From assembly GCA_018650285.1 (NCBI GenBank), contig JABIGF010000015.1, positions 1 through 64,000 of the forward strand: a stretch of 64,000 nucleotides of DNA. Direction: 5' to 3'. The position numbers were made by a program, and so were the translations under genes. The notes under the pieces were generated by a model, which was given only the letters and a program-made list of their open reading frames with translations, did not search any database and was not told where the DNA came from. Source of the stretch: Methanobacteriota archaeon (GTDB lineage Archaea; Thermoplasmatota; Poseidoniia; Poseidoniales; Thalassarchaeaceae). This document shows positions 15,029 to 24,003 of the stretch, one piece after another (the first letter of the stretch is position 1; every line of letters starts with the position of its first letter).

Positions 15029-16378
15029 TCAATTAATTTGAGCACGAGCTAAAGCAACCGTTTCATCTACTAATTCTCCAGATACACCTAGATGGCTATT
15101 TGGGTCAAATAATGCATGAAGTTGGTCGCCATCAAATATGGCAGAGATTGTTGGCGTCATAGCACATACATCTTCTAGATGAATTCCTTTCTCTAATGAT
15201 TCCATTGATGCAGAGCGTAATACTTCATGCGCTTCATCGCGAGGTATACCGTTGTCAACAAGTGCCAACATGATCTTTTCAGCCATAACCAAACCATTTT
15301 GATTTTCGATATTGCGGAGCATATTTTCTTTGTCAACTGCTAGTTTACTCAATACGCGATTACATTTTACCATCACATCATCAAGTAATACAACTGAATG
15401 TGAAAGGGTGAATCTTTCAGCACTTGAGTTGGCTAAGTCTCTTTCATGCCATAATAGGGCATTTTCCCAGGTGGGTAGCATCATTGAACGGACTACGCGG
15501 GCTAGGCCACAAGCATTTTCCGCAGTAATTGGGTTTCTTTTGTGAGCCATTGTTGAAGAGCCAACTTGTTTCTCTACATCGAAGTATTCTCCAACTTCAG
15601 CAATTTCTGAACGCTGTAGATTGCGGATTTCTTGAAGCACTTTTTCAATACTGGTGGCTACATTTGCCATCCATGAAACCCATTCAATATATCTGTCTCG
15701 TCCAACAACTTGAGTGGTGACAAGTGGGACGCCTAGGCCCAAGTGTGTGAGAATAAGTGATTGTAACTCGCGTGCATTTTCGCCTTGTGCTGCACCAGTA
15801 CCGACAGCACCTAGGAATTTACCAACACAAACTCTGTCAGTCATCTCATCTAGTCTGATGTAATGACGGCGAAACTCATCAAGCCAGACTGCTACTTTGA
15901 GTCCGAATGTGATTGGAACTGCAGCCTGCCCATGGGTGCGGCCGATGCAGACTGTATCTCTCTCTCTTTCAGCGAGGTCAGCCATTGTTGAAATTAAAGT
16001 TGAGAGGATCTCAACTTGTTTGACAATTGAATCTCTCATTTGTAGTGCTACAGCAGTATCTACAATATCGTTTGAAGTTGCACCAAGATGGATACACCAT
16101 CCAGCATCTCCTGCTTGTTCTGCCATTGCTTTTGTTAGAGCCATGATATCGTGGCGGGTTTCAGCCTCAATTTCTTCAACTCGCTCCTTTGTGACAGATG
16201 TGGGGTTGGCGATTGAAGCGACAATTTGGTAATCTTCATCACTTACTTTTCCAAGTTCTTTGTGAGCCCAAATTAGTGCTCTTTCAACCTCAAGTTGACG
16301 TGAGTGCCTTCCCAAATCGCTCCAGATATTCTTGACGTCATCGCGCCCATATCGGTAATCAAGTGGACAGAGTGCCAT
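15029..16378 (-). CDS. purB: Adenylosuccinate lyase
   Basis: Catalyses two fumarate-releasing steps: SAICAR to AICAR, and adenylosuccinate to AMP. Fumarase/aspartase superfamily protein of 449 residues; the signature loop reads GSSTMAHKRNP, the substrate-binding region shows LGATSNDIVDT, and the catalytic His region RTHGQAAVP is present. The length is normal. ATG start with an ordinary upstream region. No other purine genes are adjacent, so it seems to be transcribed with or near dph6, which lies 55 bases upstream on the same strand. Confidence 0.96.
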   Translation of the reverse strand: MALCPLDYRYGRDDVKNIWSDLGRHSRQLEVERALIWAHKELGKVSDEDYQIVASIANPTSVTKERVEEIEAETRHDIMALTKAMAEQAGDAGWCIHLGATSNDIVDTAVALQMRDSIVKQVEILSTLISTMADLAERERDTVCIGRTHGQAAVPITFGLKVAVWLDEFRRHYIRLDEMTDRVCVGKFLGAVGTGAAQGENARELQSLILTHLGLGVPLVTTQVVGRDRYIEWVSWMANVATSIEKVLQEIRNLQRSEIAEVGEYFDVEKQVGSSTMAHKRNPITAENACGLARVVRSMMLPTWENALLWHERDLANSSAERFTLSHSVVLLDDVMVKCNRVLSKLAVDKENMLRNIENQNGLVMAEKIMLALVDNGIPRDEAHEVLRSASMESLEKGIHLEDVCAMTPTISAIFDGDQLHALFDPNSHLGVSGELVDETVALARAQIN

Positions 16379-16433
16379 AGTATCCCCAAAATGGCCGAGA
16401 GGGGTCTTTGGTTTGAGGGTGACGCCACTTCAA

Positions 16434-17213
16434 TTATTCAAGTGCGGCGTGGTTGATGGCAAAAATCCCGCTCTGTTTAGCCCAAATAGAATTTCCCTGA
16501 AGATTTATTTTTGGACCCATCCATGGGGCTGAAAGAACTGTAGTTTCAAACTCGCCGCCTTCTCCATCTATTGAAAAACGATGTTTTTTGGAGAGTTGAG
16601 TAAGTTCTTCTAAACTTTGCATACATAGTGTTCTGCCAACCCATTGTTCATCAAGGCCATCGGCTGAGACTGATGTGAACAATAATTCAAACCCGTGAGA
16701 AACTAAGTCATGCATATGTTGGTTTGGGTCATGATGCCAAAGGGGAGTGTAGGATTTTACTGCTAAAGATTCTGCCATGCGTTCAATGCGGGTCTTTTGG
16801 TAATCACTTCTTAACGCGCCTGTGACAAGTGCATCAATAGGTAGGTTTGGCGACAGGCGGAGGACACCTTCGGGCAAATCCCAATTATTAGGCCATAAAT
16901 TGTTTAATTCAGTTTGATTCCATATTGATGATGAGTTGGGTTGCATAGACCCTACAATCAAGGGCTTTAATTGCGATTCAAGTTCTTGCATTTCATTATC
17001 AGGGTTGCCAGATACTGTTATTGGTAACCAAGGTATTTTTGCGGATTTTGCTTGAAGTGCTGCGATTGCAGTGGCTGGGAGTTGAAACATAAATGAATCA
17101 TTGCCGCTGATATTGATAGTAACGATGCCCGCAACATCCCAACCTTTCATCAAAGCCCACCAAATAGCGTAGCAAGAATCCTTACCACCCGATGAGAGGA
17201 CAAGCACTCGCAT
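16434..17213 (-). CDS. dph6: Diphthine-ammonia ligase
   Basis: Dph6 performs the last step of diphthamide synthesis on EF-2, amidating diphthine using ATP and ammonia. The N terminus has the PP-loop SSGGKDS (about residues 7-13) and the C-terminal part has GEGGEFET (about 217-224), the Dph6 hallmark. Near 260 residues, a little longer than many archaeal homologues. The frame is open to 17282 but the ATG at 17213 starts exactly at the MRVLVLSSGGKDS strand. Its presumed substrate, EF-2, is encoded at 28902-31109 with the target His602. It is divergent from psmA. Confidence 0.88.
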   Translation of the reverse strand: MRVLVLSSGGKDSCYAIWWALMKGWDVAGIVTINISGNDSFMFQLPATAIAALQAKSAKIPWLPITVSGNPDNEMQELESQLKPLIVGSMQPNSSSIWNQTELNNLWPNNWDLPEGVLRLSPNLPIDALVTGALRSDYQKTRIERMAESLAVKSYTPLWHHDPNQHMHDLVSHGFELLFTSVSADGLDEQWVGRTLCMQSLEELTQLSKKHRFSIDGEGGEFETTVLSAPWMGPKINLQGNSIWAKQSGIFAINHAALE

Positions 17214-17324
17214 AGTTGGCGCACTAGCCGGTGGGTGAAAAAGAGGAGGTTGGTAGTGTGGCTCCACCAAAGCCATTCTCAAGGTTCATAAGAGTCCGTC
17301 CGACAGCGGCGCTTAGGTGAGCAG

Positions 17325-18047
17325 ATGCAACCAAGCGGAAGAGGATATGACCACGGTATCACGACATTCAGTCCAGACGGCAGATTATTTCAAGTGGAAT
17401 ATGCAAGAGAGTCAGTCAAAAGAGGAACAACAACTGTTGGATTGAAGTATAAGTCTGGGGTTTTACTGATAGTTGACAAGCGTATTGCTAGTCGCTTGAT
17501 AATCCCTGAATCTATCGATAAAGTCTACAAAATTGATGGCCACATTGGATTTGCAACATCTGGATTAGTAGCTGATGCGCGTCAACTTGTTTCAAGGGCA
17601 CGTTCAGAGTGCCAAATTAACAGAATCACATATAGTGATAGAATTCCAGTTGATATCTTGACCAAGAAAATTTGCGATTTCAAACAATCATTCACACAGT
17701 ATGGTGGCGTTAGGCCATTTGGAACTGCACTGCTGATTGCTGGTGTTGACCACAACGGAATCCACCTTTACGAGACAGACCCTTCTGGTGCTTACCAATC
17801 ATATCACGCTGGAGCAGTAGGCAGAGGCCGAAATTCCGTTGTTGATTTCTTTGAAAGCAAGTGGAAGAAAAACATGACACTTAATGCGGCTGTCAAACTA
17901 GGTTTGGAAGCATTGCGAAATTCACTAGATGATGATCTTAACAAAAATGCTGTTGAAATCGCTGTATTGGATAAAGATGGTTACCGTTTGATGGACAGAG
18001 ATGAAACAGTTGCTCACATCGAAAAACTCGCTCCCCTAGATAATTGA
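17325..18047 (+). CDS. psmA: Proteasome alpha subunit
   Basis: Forms the outer rings of the 20S proteasome and docks the PAN ATPase. The N terminus has the gate region and signature YDHGITTFSPDGRLFQVEYA, followed by the Ntn-hydrolase-like fold; 240 residues, normal. The alpha subunit carries no catalytic Thr. First gene of the conserved archaeal superoperon (psmA, SBDS, exosome, L37Ae, Pcc1, prefoldin). The start ATG is followed by the usual MQPS-type gate residues. The leader 17293-17324 contains a G/C-rich GTCCGAC stretch. Confidence 0.97.
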   Translation: MQPSGRGYDHGITTFSPDGRLFQVEYARESVKRGTTTVGLKYKSGVLLIVDKRIASRLIIPESIDKVYKIDGHIGFATSGLVADARQLVSRARSECQINRITYSDRIPVDILTKKICDFKQSFTQYGGVRPFGTALLIAGVDHNGIHLYETDPSGAYQSYHAGAVGRGRNSVVDFFESKWKKNMTLNAAVKLGLEALRNSLDDDLNKNAVEIAVLDKDGYRLMDRDETVAHIEKLAPLDN

Positions 18048-18113
18048 TTTTAGGGAAGAGGCTATGGCTCTCGCCCGTCTCTCAACAAATTGAGAGGGGT
18101 TACTTTGGTCAGC

Positions 18114-18794
18114 ATGGATGACGCCGTCATTGCACGATTAGAGAAAGGTGGTAAGCGTTACGAGGTATTGGTTGACCCTAACCTAGTCAATCAGTGGAAG
18201 GAGGACCACGACAGCGTCTCTTTAGACAATTTACTCGCTACTGATGAAATATGGCACGATGTCAAAAATGGTGAGAGGCCTACTACTGATAAGTTGGAGG
18301 CGGTTTTTGGTACAACTGAACTTGCCCCCTGTGTTGAGAAAATTATTCACGAAGGGAGTATTCAACTTACTACTGACCAGCGGAAAAAGATGATCCAAGA
18401 TAAAACAAGACAGGTCATTGCAGATATCTGCATGTTGGGTATTGACCCTCAAACAAAAATGCCACATCCACCCCAAAGAGTAGAAAATGCTCTCATTGAA
18501 GCACGATTCAAAGCCGACCCGTTCAAACCAGTTGAAAAGCAAGTGAAAGATGCTGTTGCAATGATAAGAGAATTGATTCCAATTTCCTTTACAACAATTC
18601 GTTTGGCGTTTAAAATCCCTGGAGTGAATTATGGTGCTGTATTTTCAGTAGTCAGAGAGGACATTTTGAAAGAGGATTGGCTTGCAAACGGTGATTGGGC
18701 ATTTACTGTTGAAATCCCTGCTGGTATGAAAGCCGATTACATCGCAAAAATTGGAAAAAGAGCCCCAGATGTGGTAGTTAAAGAATTGAAATGA
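18114..18794 (+). CDS. sdo1: SBDS/Sdo1 ribosome maturation protein
   Basis: Homologue of the Shwachman-Bodian-Diamond protein, which with an EF-2-like GTPase helps release eIF6 from the large subunit. About 226 residues with the N-terminal SBDS fold (ARLEKGGKRYEVLVDPNL), the basic-helix middle domain (TTDQRKKMIQDKTRQV) and the C-terminal ferredoxin-like domain. The frame is open from 18090 (TTG), but the ATG at 18114 gives the family's usual N terminus. Between psmA and rrp4, the standard archaeal order. A T-tract follows the stop. Confidence 0.95.
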   Translation: MDDAVIARLEKGGKRYEVLVDPNLVNQWKEDHDSVSLDNLLATDEIWHDVKNGERPTTDKLEAVFGTTELAPCVEKIIHEGSIQLTTDQRKKMIQDKTRQVIADICMLGIDPQTKMPHPPQRVENALIEARFKADPFKPVEKQVKDAVAMIRELIPISFTTIRLAFKIPGVNYGAVFSVVREDILKEDWLANGDWAFTVEIPAGMKADYIAKIGKRAPDVVVKELK

Positions 18795-18803
18795 GTCATT
18801 GGA

Positions 18804-18810
18804 TTTTTTT
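18804..18810 (+). terminator. Possible T-tract terminator after sdo1
   Basis: A run of seven T directly after the sdo1 stop, followed within 20 bases by a TATA-like box for rrp4. In archaea a T-tract alone can end transcription, so psmA-sdo1 may be separable from the exosome genes. Only the T-run is seen; the function is inferred. Confidence 0.3.
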
Positions 18811-18826
18811 CATTGCTATGCAATGG

Positions 18827-18850
18827 TTATAGAGGGGGGGCCGGTCGGCC
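18827..18850 (+). promoter_or_regulatory. Putative rrp4 promoter with GTCGGCC element
   Basis: TTATAG (18827-18832) is followed by seven G and then GTCGGCC (18844-18850), in a strikingly G/C-rich patch (GGCCGG occurs twice) that ends 15 bases before the rrp4 ATG. The same GTCGGCC heptamer lies in the leaders of EF-2, kptA and mbf1, and a near copy before rps12. Confidence 0.35.
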
Positions 18851-18865
18851 GGCTCGGAGATAAAC

Positions 18866-19570
18866 ATGAGTGATAGTGGCGCCTCGGATGGGCGCACTTC
18901 GGCTGCATCCGGCAGCCTGGTGATACCCGGCGATAAAATTAGTTCAGATACCGGTGGTCAAATCGGCCACGGTGTAATGAAAAAAGATGGTTCTTTGATT
19001 GCAACGAAACTTGGATACCTTGTTGAAAAGGGTGGAGAATTTTCGGTTTCACCAATTCATACAACTTACTTTCCCCGACCTGGAGACCTTGTTATTGGAT
19101 ATATTGAAGGTATGCGAGCAAATATTTGGTTCATTGACCTAAATGCTCCATTCAATGCAATTCTTCCTATGAGTCTCGCACCGATGAAAGTTGAGTACGG
19201 GGCGACAAGAGATGCCATGAACGTAGGCACAACAATACTTTGTCGTGTTCAAGAGGTTGATGAATCACATTCTTCAGTTGTAACAATGAAGGGAATGGGC
19301 CTAAGAAAGGTCAATTCTGGTTTTGTTGACACTATACCACCTCATTTGGTAGGTAAGGTTGCAAGTGGAGCTAATTCAATCATCAATCAAATTAAGGATT
19401 CAAGCAATTGTAGAATTATCCTTGGTGCGAATGGACGCATTTGGGTTGATGGTGATTCAAATGGAATTAGGGTTGTTAGAGATGCCCTTTCCTTTGTTAG
19501 AGAAAATGAGCATTCAACAGATTTGAATGGCGATGTAGCCAAATATCTGGTTAACGGAAATGGAGAGTGA
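18866..19570 (+). CDS. rrp4: Exosome RNA-binding subunit Rrp4
   Basis: Cap subunit of the archaeal exosome, which feeds RNA to the Rrp41/Rrp42 ring. 234 residues: N-terminal domain (LVIPGDKI), S1 domain (about 75-150, with PRPGDLVIGYI) and KH domain (GANGRIWVDG). It begins with a Ser/Gly/Ala-rich tail of about 18 residues that is longer than usual. Just before rrp41; the stop at 19570 lies 4 bases before the rrp41 ATG. Belongs to the exosome superoperon. Confidence 0.95.
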   Translation: MSDSGASDGRTSAASGSLVIPGDKISSDTGGQIGHGVMKKDGSLIATKLGYLVEKGGEFSVSPIHTTYFPRPGDLVIGYIEGMRANIWFIDLNAPFNAILPMSLAPMKVEYGATRDAMNVGTTILCRVQEVDESHSSVVTMKGMGLRKVNSGFVDTIPPHLVGKVASGANSIINQIKDSSNCRIILGANGRIWVDGDSNGIRVVRDALSFVRENEHSTDLNGDVAKYLVNGNGE

Positions 19571-19574
19571 TAAA

Positions 19575-20300
19575 ATGGGAGGATATGGAGACATCCAGAT
19601 GATAGATGAAAATGGTGTTCGAGTTGACGGCCGTAAGGCTGGAGATTTGCGCCCTATTGAGATAGAACTTGGCGTCGTGCCAGTAGCAGATGGTTCAGCA
19701 AGCATGCGCTGGGGAACAAATTACGTTATTGCTGCGGTTTATGGCCCAATGGAAGCGCACCCAAGAAAGATTCAGCGTCAAGAACGAGCAGTTCTAGATG
19801 TTAGATACAACATGGCGCCCTTCTCTACAACAGATAGATTCCGTCCTGGCTTCAACAGAAGAAGTCGTGAAATTAGTAAGGTTACAGCAGATGCACTAGA
19901 ATCTGTGGTTCAACTTGAATTATTCCCACGTAGTAAGATACGTGTTGAAATCGAAGTTATCTGCGCAGAAGCAGGAACTCGCTGCGTAGGTCTAACTGCT
20001 GCATCACTTGCTTTAGCAGATGCTGGTATCCCAATGTCTGACATGGTTGTAAGCGTTGCAAGCGGCAAAGTCAACGATGTGGTTGTTTGCGACCTTAACA
20101 AGGAAGAGGACAACTACGGTGAAGCGGATTTGCCAATGGGTATTTTGCCAAATAGCGGAGAACTTGTGTTCTTGCAAATGGATGGAGATCTTTCTCCAGC
20201 AGAATTTCAAGAGGCATGGGATTACAATATGGCTGCTGCTATGAATGTTCATGAAATCATGAAAGAAGCAATTGCAAAGAAGTATGGAGGTGAATCGTAA
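19575..20300 (+). CDS. rrp41: Exosome catalytic subunit Rrp41
   Basis: RNase PH-type phosphorolytic subunit that degrades RNA 3' to 5' or adds tails. 241 residues with the RVDGRKAGDLRPI start, RRSREIS RNA-binding arginines, and the catalytic acidic motif CDLNKEEDNYGEADLP. The ATG at 19575 is chosen because it does not overlap the rrp4 stop and gives the family's GGYGD-type start. Overlaps rrp42 by one base in TAATG. Confidence 0.96.
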   Translation: MGGYGDIQMIDENGVRVDGRKAGDLRPIEIELGVVPVADGSASMRWGTNYVIAAVYGPMEAHPRKIQRQERAVLDVRYNMAPFSTTDRFRPGFNRRSREISKVTADALESVVQLELFPRSKIRVEIEVICAEAGTRCVGLTAASLALADAGIPMSDMVVSVASGKVNDVVVCDLNKEEDNYGEADLPMGILPNSGELVFLQMDGDLSPAEFQEAWDYNMAAAMNVHEIMKEAIAKKYGGES

Positions 20301-21079
20301 TGGGACAACCACTTGTTTCAGAGCTTTTGAGAGACCATCTCCAAGAACTTGCAAATCGAGATGAGAGAGCAGACGGAAGAACTCAATGGCAAGGAAGAGA
20401 CCTTTCTGTTGAAATCGGTGTTCTTGAGAGAGCAGAAGGTAGTGCAAAAGTTGTCATGGGTGATACTATTGTATATGCTGGTATCAAATTTCAACTTCAA
20501 ACACCATACCCTGACAGGCCAGATGAAGGCGGATTAATGACAAGCGCTGAATTAAGGCCACTTGCAGGTAGACATCACGAACCAGGGCCACCAAGCCCCC
20601 TGAGCATTGAAATGGGACGTGTGGTTGATCGTGGTATCCGTGAATCTGGATGTATTAACACAAAGGACCTTTGTATTATTCCTGGTGAAAAGGTTTGGCA
20701 GGTCATCATCGATTGTTTTGCTATCAGTGATGACGGCAATATGTTTGATGCATTTGCGTTAGCAGCAATCGCTGCACTTCAAAACTCAACTTTACCTGGT
20801 GAGCGCTTTGATGTTGGTGAAGATAGACCACTTCCAGTAAACAAAACCCCAATTATGTGTTCGTTCCAAAAGGTTGGTGGACGCTTTGTATATGATGCAA
20901 ATCGCGAGGAAGAAGTTGGTGGAGATGAGAGGATTCACATTACTCTTGGAGAGGGCGACCATGTTCATTCATTGCAGAAGGGATTAAAGGGAGTGTTCTC
21001 GGCGAGCGAATTTGCTGAAATCATGGACGCGGCCAAAGTTCGGTGTGCAGAGTTGAGAAAAATAGTAGATTCTTTGTGA
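20300..21079 (+). CDS. rrp42: Exosome subunit Rrp42
   Basis: Non-catalytic RNase PH-fold partner of Rrp41 in the hexameric ring. 259 residues, RADGRTQWQGRDL start, ELRPLAGRHHEPGPPSPLSIE middle region and the GECLI-equivalent IIPGEKVWQV. The catalytic Asp pair of Rrp41 is not conserved, as expected. The TAATG junction with rrp41 indicates translational coupling. Followed after 9 bases by the L37Ae gene. Confidence 0.95.
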   Translation: MGQPLVSELLRDHLQELANRDERADGRTQWQGRDLSVEIGVLERAEGSAKVVMGDTIVYAGIKFQLQTPYPDRPDEGGLMTSAELRPLAGRHHEPGPPSPLSIEMGRVVDRGIRESGCINTKDLCIIPGEKVWQVIIDCFAISDDGNMFDAFALAAIAALQNSTLPGERFDVGEDRPLPVNKTPIMCSFQKVGGRFVYDANREEEVGGDERIHITLGEGDHVHSLQKGLKGVFSASEFAEIMDAAKVRCAELRKIVDSL

Positions 21080-21088
21080 GGTGTTTAG

Positions 21089-21496
21089 ATGTCAAAGAGA
21101 ACCCAAAAAGCAGGTTTAGAAGCAAGATTTGGCGCAAGATACGGTGTCAGTGTTCGTCGTCGTTCAGCAGCAGCATTGCGCAAGGTGAAGCGTGAATATT
21201 CCTGCCCCGTCTGTCAATATCAGAAGGTTCGGCGCGAAGCAGCTGGTATCTGGGCTTGCCGTAAGTGCGGTCACGAGTTCGCTGGTGGCGTTTGGCAACC
21301 ATTCACACGTGCATCAGATGCAAACAACAGAATCATCCGCCGTTCAATTGAAGGTGCTACCGCAACTGACATGGCATTAATCGCACAAAACGCAGCCATC
21401 GAGTTCGAGAAGAACATCGCTGCTGAAAGTGAGGATGCACCTGTTGCTGAGATTACCACCGAAGGAGATGGTGATGATGGCAGCGAAGAAGAGTGA
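21089..21496 (+). CDS. rpl37ae: Large-subunit ribosomal protein L37Ae (eL43) with acidic tail
   Basis: Zinc-ribbon ribosomal protein. The first 85 residues match eL43: RFGARYGVSVRRR and the zinc motif CPVCQYQ...CRKCGHEF. The remaining 50 residues form an extension ending in an acidic stretch (Glu/Asp-rich), absent from typical 80-95-residue homologues. The 3' end encodes this acidic tail and also overlaps the start of pcc1 by about 23 bases. Standard position after the exosome genes. Confidence 0.93.
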   Translation: MSKRTQKAGLEARFGARYGVSVRRRSAAALRKVKREYSCPVCQYQKVRREAAGIWACRKCGHEFAGGVWQPFTRASDANNRIIRRSIEGATATDMALIAQNAAIEFEKNIAAESEDAPVAEITTEGDGDDGSEEE

Positions 21497-21716
21497 TGCT
21501 TGCACAGCAACACTTACTCTTGATGATTCAATTGACGCTTCTGCTATAGAAGCGGCACTAGCAACAGAAGATGTCTTGATTAGCAGAGATGATTCTGGAA
21601 TTTCAATTCAAGTCAGTGGAGGGAACATTACTGACTTACGAGCGAGGCTCAATACCGCGTTGCGTTCTTTACAAGCCGCTTCCGAGTCCCTTATTGAGGT
21701 TGAGCGCTCCGCCTAA
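21474..21716 (+). CDS. pcc1: KEOPS subunit Pcc1
   Basis: Small dimerising subunit of the KEOPS complex that makes t6A37 in tRNA. About 80 residues with the Pcc1 pattern: a TATLTLDD strand, a Leu-rich middle and the C-terminal LRARLNTALRSLQAASESL helix. Several in-frame ATGs occur at 21468, 21474 and 21477; AAGGAG at 21463 favours 21474 or 21477. The overlap with the L37Ae gene implies coupled translation. Same gene order is known in other archaea. Confidence 0.85.
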   Translation: MMAAKKSDACTATLTLDDSIDASAIEAALATEDVLISRDDSGISIQVSGGNITDLRARLNTALRSLQAASESLIEVERSA

Positions 21717-21731
21717 AACAGAGGGATTACA

Positions 21732-22052
21732 ATGGTTACAGAAGATGTCAGGCAAAGATTGCAATTAATCGTCTCGGAATTACAAAACGCGGCTCAACAA
21801 GTTGCAGCAGTCAGCGGTCAAATAAAGGAACTTGAAGGTACAATTGAATTACTTGCAAGCCAAGAAGATGACCGAGCTGTTTATCGGCAGTCAGGGCCAC
21901 TATTGTTGGAAGTAAAGGATAGAGAACAACTCAAAGAAGATCTTCGAACTAGTGTTGATACATTGAAAGAGCATGCAGAGAGATTAACTTCTCAAGAAGA
22001 AAACTTCCGCCAACAATATGATGAAATGGTGAAGCAATTCGAGGGTTCATAG
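21732..22052 (+). CDS. pfdB: Prefoldin beta subunit
   Basis: Chaperone subunit of the alpha2-beta4 jellyfish-like prefoldin that hands unfolded proteins to the thermosome. 106 residues, almost wholly two coiled-coil helices (QLIVSELQNAAQQV; LKEDLRTSVDTLKEHAERL) linked by a short hairpin around YRQSGPLLLEV. Classic position after pcc1. Its stop overlaps the GTG of the next gene by one base. Confidence 0.93.
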   Translation: MVTEDVRQRLQLIVSELQNAAQQVAAVSGQIKELEGTIELLASQEDDRAVYRQSGPLLLEVKDREQLKEDLRTSVDTLKEHAERLTSQEENFRQQYDEMVKQFEGS

Positions 22053-23047
22053 TGACAAATTTTGAAACAGATTTAGCTAACCTAAATCAGTGGATAACTT
22101 CCAAAAGAGAAGAGGGTGCAATAGCCGTCCTAGCCCATAAGAATGGGGATATGGATACAATTGGTTCTGCAGTTGTTTTGGCGTCAATAATTGGCCCCTC
22201 TGCTCGTGCATGTGGACTTCACGTCTCAAAGGTCGCCCAGAGAGTGCTTGAACAGGTTGATGGCACATTTCACCTAATGGATGAAAAGAAACCGATGTGG
22301 CCTAGAACTCTTGCTGGGATTATCGTAGTGGACAGCGCTTCAGTATCTCAAACAGGGTTGACTCTACCCGAAGGAATACCTGTGTGTGCAATAGATCATC
22401 ATGAAGGAGGGAGTGATTGGGATGATGCGGATTTGGCAATCTGTTGGAAAGTCTCTTCTACTGCTGAAATGATTCATCAGTATTCTATGGAGTATCATTC
22501 CGAAGAGATGGATAGTGGGAATGCGACATTGCTAGTTGCAGGAATCATAACCGATACTGGACGCTTCAAACACGCTGCTGCAGGCTCATTTACTGCTGCT
22601 GGTGAATTGATTAGTACTTACAATCTAGATTACGCTGAATTTGTTGAGTCACTTGAAAGGGAGGAATTGAATCATTCTCAAAGAATGGCAATTGCAAAGG
22701 CACTTTCTCGTTTAGAGGCAATAGATGCAGGTGAATGGTTTCTACTTCACACACAAGGAAGTACAAATGAAGGTGTGACAGCACATTCACTTCTAGCAGC
22801 AGGTGCAGAGGTTGCTTTAGTGGTCCGAAGAGCAAAGGACGAGACACGACTAATCGGCAGAGCGAATCGTGCTGCCGTGTTAGATGGTGTACATCTTGGA
22901 GATTTGATGGCTAGTCTTTGTGATACATTAGGGGGTGAAGGTGGTGGCCACCCTGGTGCAGCTGGTTGGTCAGGGGAAGTTCCAGCCATCACTGCTCGTT
23001 CAGGATTTATCGCCGCTCTTTCGGCTGCAGAGAGGGTGAGGAGATGA
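22052..23047 (+). CDS. DHH/DHHA1-family phosphoesterase
   Basis: 331-residue metal-dependent phosphoesterase of the DHH superfamily, which includes RecJ and oligoribonucleases. Motif I reads DMDTIGSA, motif II DSAS, the DHH motif itself is present (IDHHEGG), motif IV is TDTGRF and the DHHA1 domain ends GGGHPGAAG. Size and lack of extra domains fit a NrnA-like nanoRNase or an archaeal DHH nuclease more than full RecJ. Starts with GTG overlapping the prefoldin stop (TAGTG). The position in the exosome/prefoldin operon fits an RNA-decay role, but this is inference. Confidence 0.88.
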   Translation: MTNFETDLANLNQWITSKREEGAIAVLAHKNGDMDTIGSAVVLASIIGPSARACGLHVSKVAQRVLEQVDGTFHLMDEKKPMWPRTLAGIIVVDSASVSQTGLTLPEGIPVCAIDHHEGGSDWDDADLAICWKVSSTAEMIHQYSMEYHSEEMDSGNATLLVAGIITDTGRFKHAAAGSFTAAGELISTYNLDYAEFVESLEREELNHSQRMAIAKALSRLEAIDAGEWFLLHTQGSTNEGVTAHSLLAAGAEVALVVRRAKDETRLIGRANRAAVLDGVHLGDLMASLCDTLGGEGGGHPGAAGWSGEVPAITARSGFIAALSAAERVRR

Positions 23048-24003
23048 AGTCGGCACACCAGATGTATGAGCGGCACGTAAAATCACCACTTTCCGCGGAT
23101 GATATTGACCAGTTTGAAGATAAATTAGGCTTGGCAGAATCTGCAATAATGGCTTCAGATTTGCAATTTCTAGGTCTTGTTCAGAAATCATTAACAGAAG
23201 CAGAATTAGCCTTTTCAAATTTTAGATTAGCGCAATTAAACAATGATTTTGATACTGCTCAGGAGCAACTGAAAATTTCTGTTGAATCAAGTCGTAAGAG
23301 TGATTCGCGAGATCATATTCTTGAAGCTAGGTCACGCATGGAATGGGGTCTATTGCGATTTACCCAAGGTGAAGAAGAACAAGCAGGGGTAGACTTACGT
23401 TGGGCGATGGAACGTTTGAAGGCACTTTCCGAAGGCAGCCTTTACCATGGTTTGGCAATCCTCAATATGGCTGAGTGGCATGTTTCACAAAACCAATCAA
23501 TCATGGCAATGGTAATACTATCTGGGATTGATAGAGAGGGGCCTCATGCAGAAGAGATAATTGCAACTAGCCGATTAAGCACTTCAAAATTGCATTTTGA
23601 GGTTGGCGACTATGTCGCTAGTCAACGTCATGCTTGGGTTGCCTTTACTGGTTGCGCCAATAATGAAATGATTGAATCTGCAATCGAATCAGGTTTGATT
23701 TGGTTGGACTTAAGTCTTAACGAAATAACTGATGATGCTGAAAGAATGGCCTCTATTGTTGCCAACGCAGCGCCAAGGAATGTTGGTGAAAATCCTGAAT
23801 TACGCGCTCATCCTGAAGATGTAAAAATTGTATTAGATTGGTTCCAGAATCACTGGGATATTGACTATTCAGGTGAATCTAGGCCCGATTTAGCAGTATT
23901 GATTGAAGCAGAAAAGGTAATTGATGAACCTTATTTTACCTCAATAATATCAAATTCAGCAGATATTGAGGATATTGAAATCATCAATTTGTTGAACCAG
24001 TAA
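23044..24003 (+). CDS. Helical-repeat (TPR-like) protein
   Basis: About 320 residues, nearly all alpha-helical, with repeated helix pairs of TPR-like character (for example NFRLAQLNNDFDTAQEQL; SRMEWGLLRFTQGEEEQAG). No catalytic motif. The ATG at 23044 overlaps the DHH stop (ATGA), which argues for this start rather than the open frame to 22966. Its 3' end overlaps the convergent TPR gene by 20 bases. Probably a scaffold; partner unknown. Confidence 0.65.
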   Translation: MKSAHQMYERHVKSPLSADDIDQFEDKLGLAESAIMASDLQFLGLVQKSLTEAELAFSNFRLAQLNNDFDTAQEQLKISVESSRKSDSRDHILEARSRMEWGLLRFTQGEEEQAGVDLRWAMERLKALSEGSLYHGLAILNMAEWHVSQNQSIMAMVILSGIDREGPHAEEIIATSRLSTSKLHFEVGDYVASQRHAWVAFTGCANNEMIESAIESGLIWLDLSLNEITDDAERMASIVANAAPRNVGENPELRAHPEDVKIVLDWFQNHWDIDYSGESRPDLAVLIEAEKVIDEPYFTSIISNSADIEDIEIINLLNQ

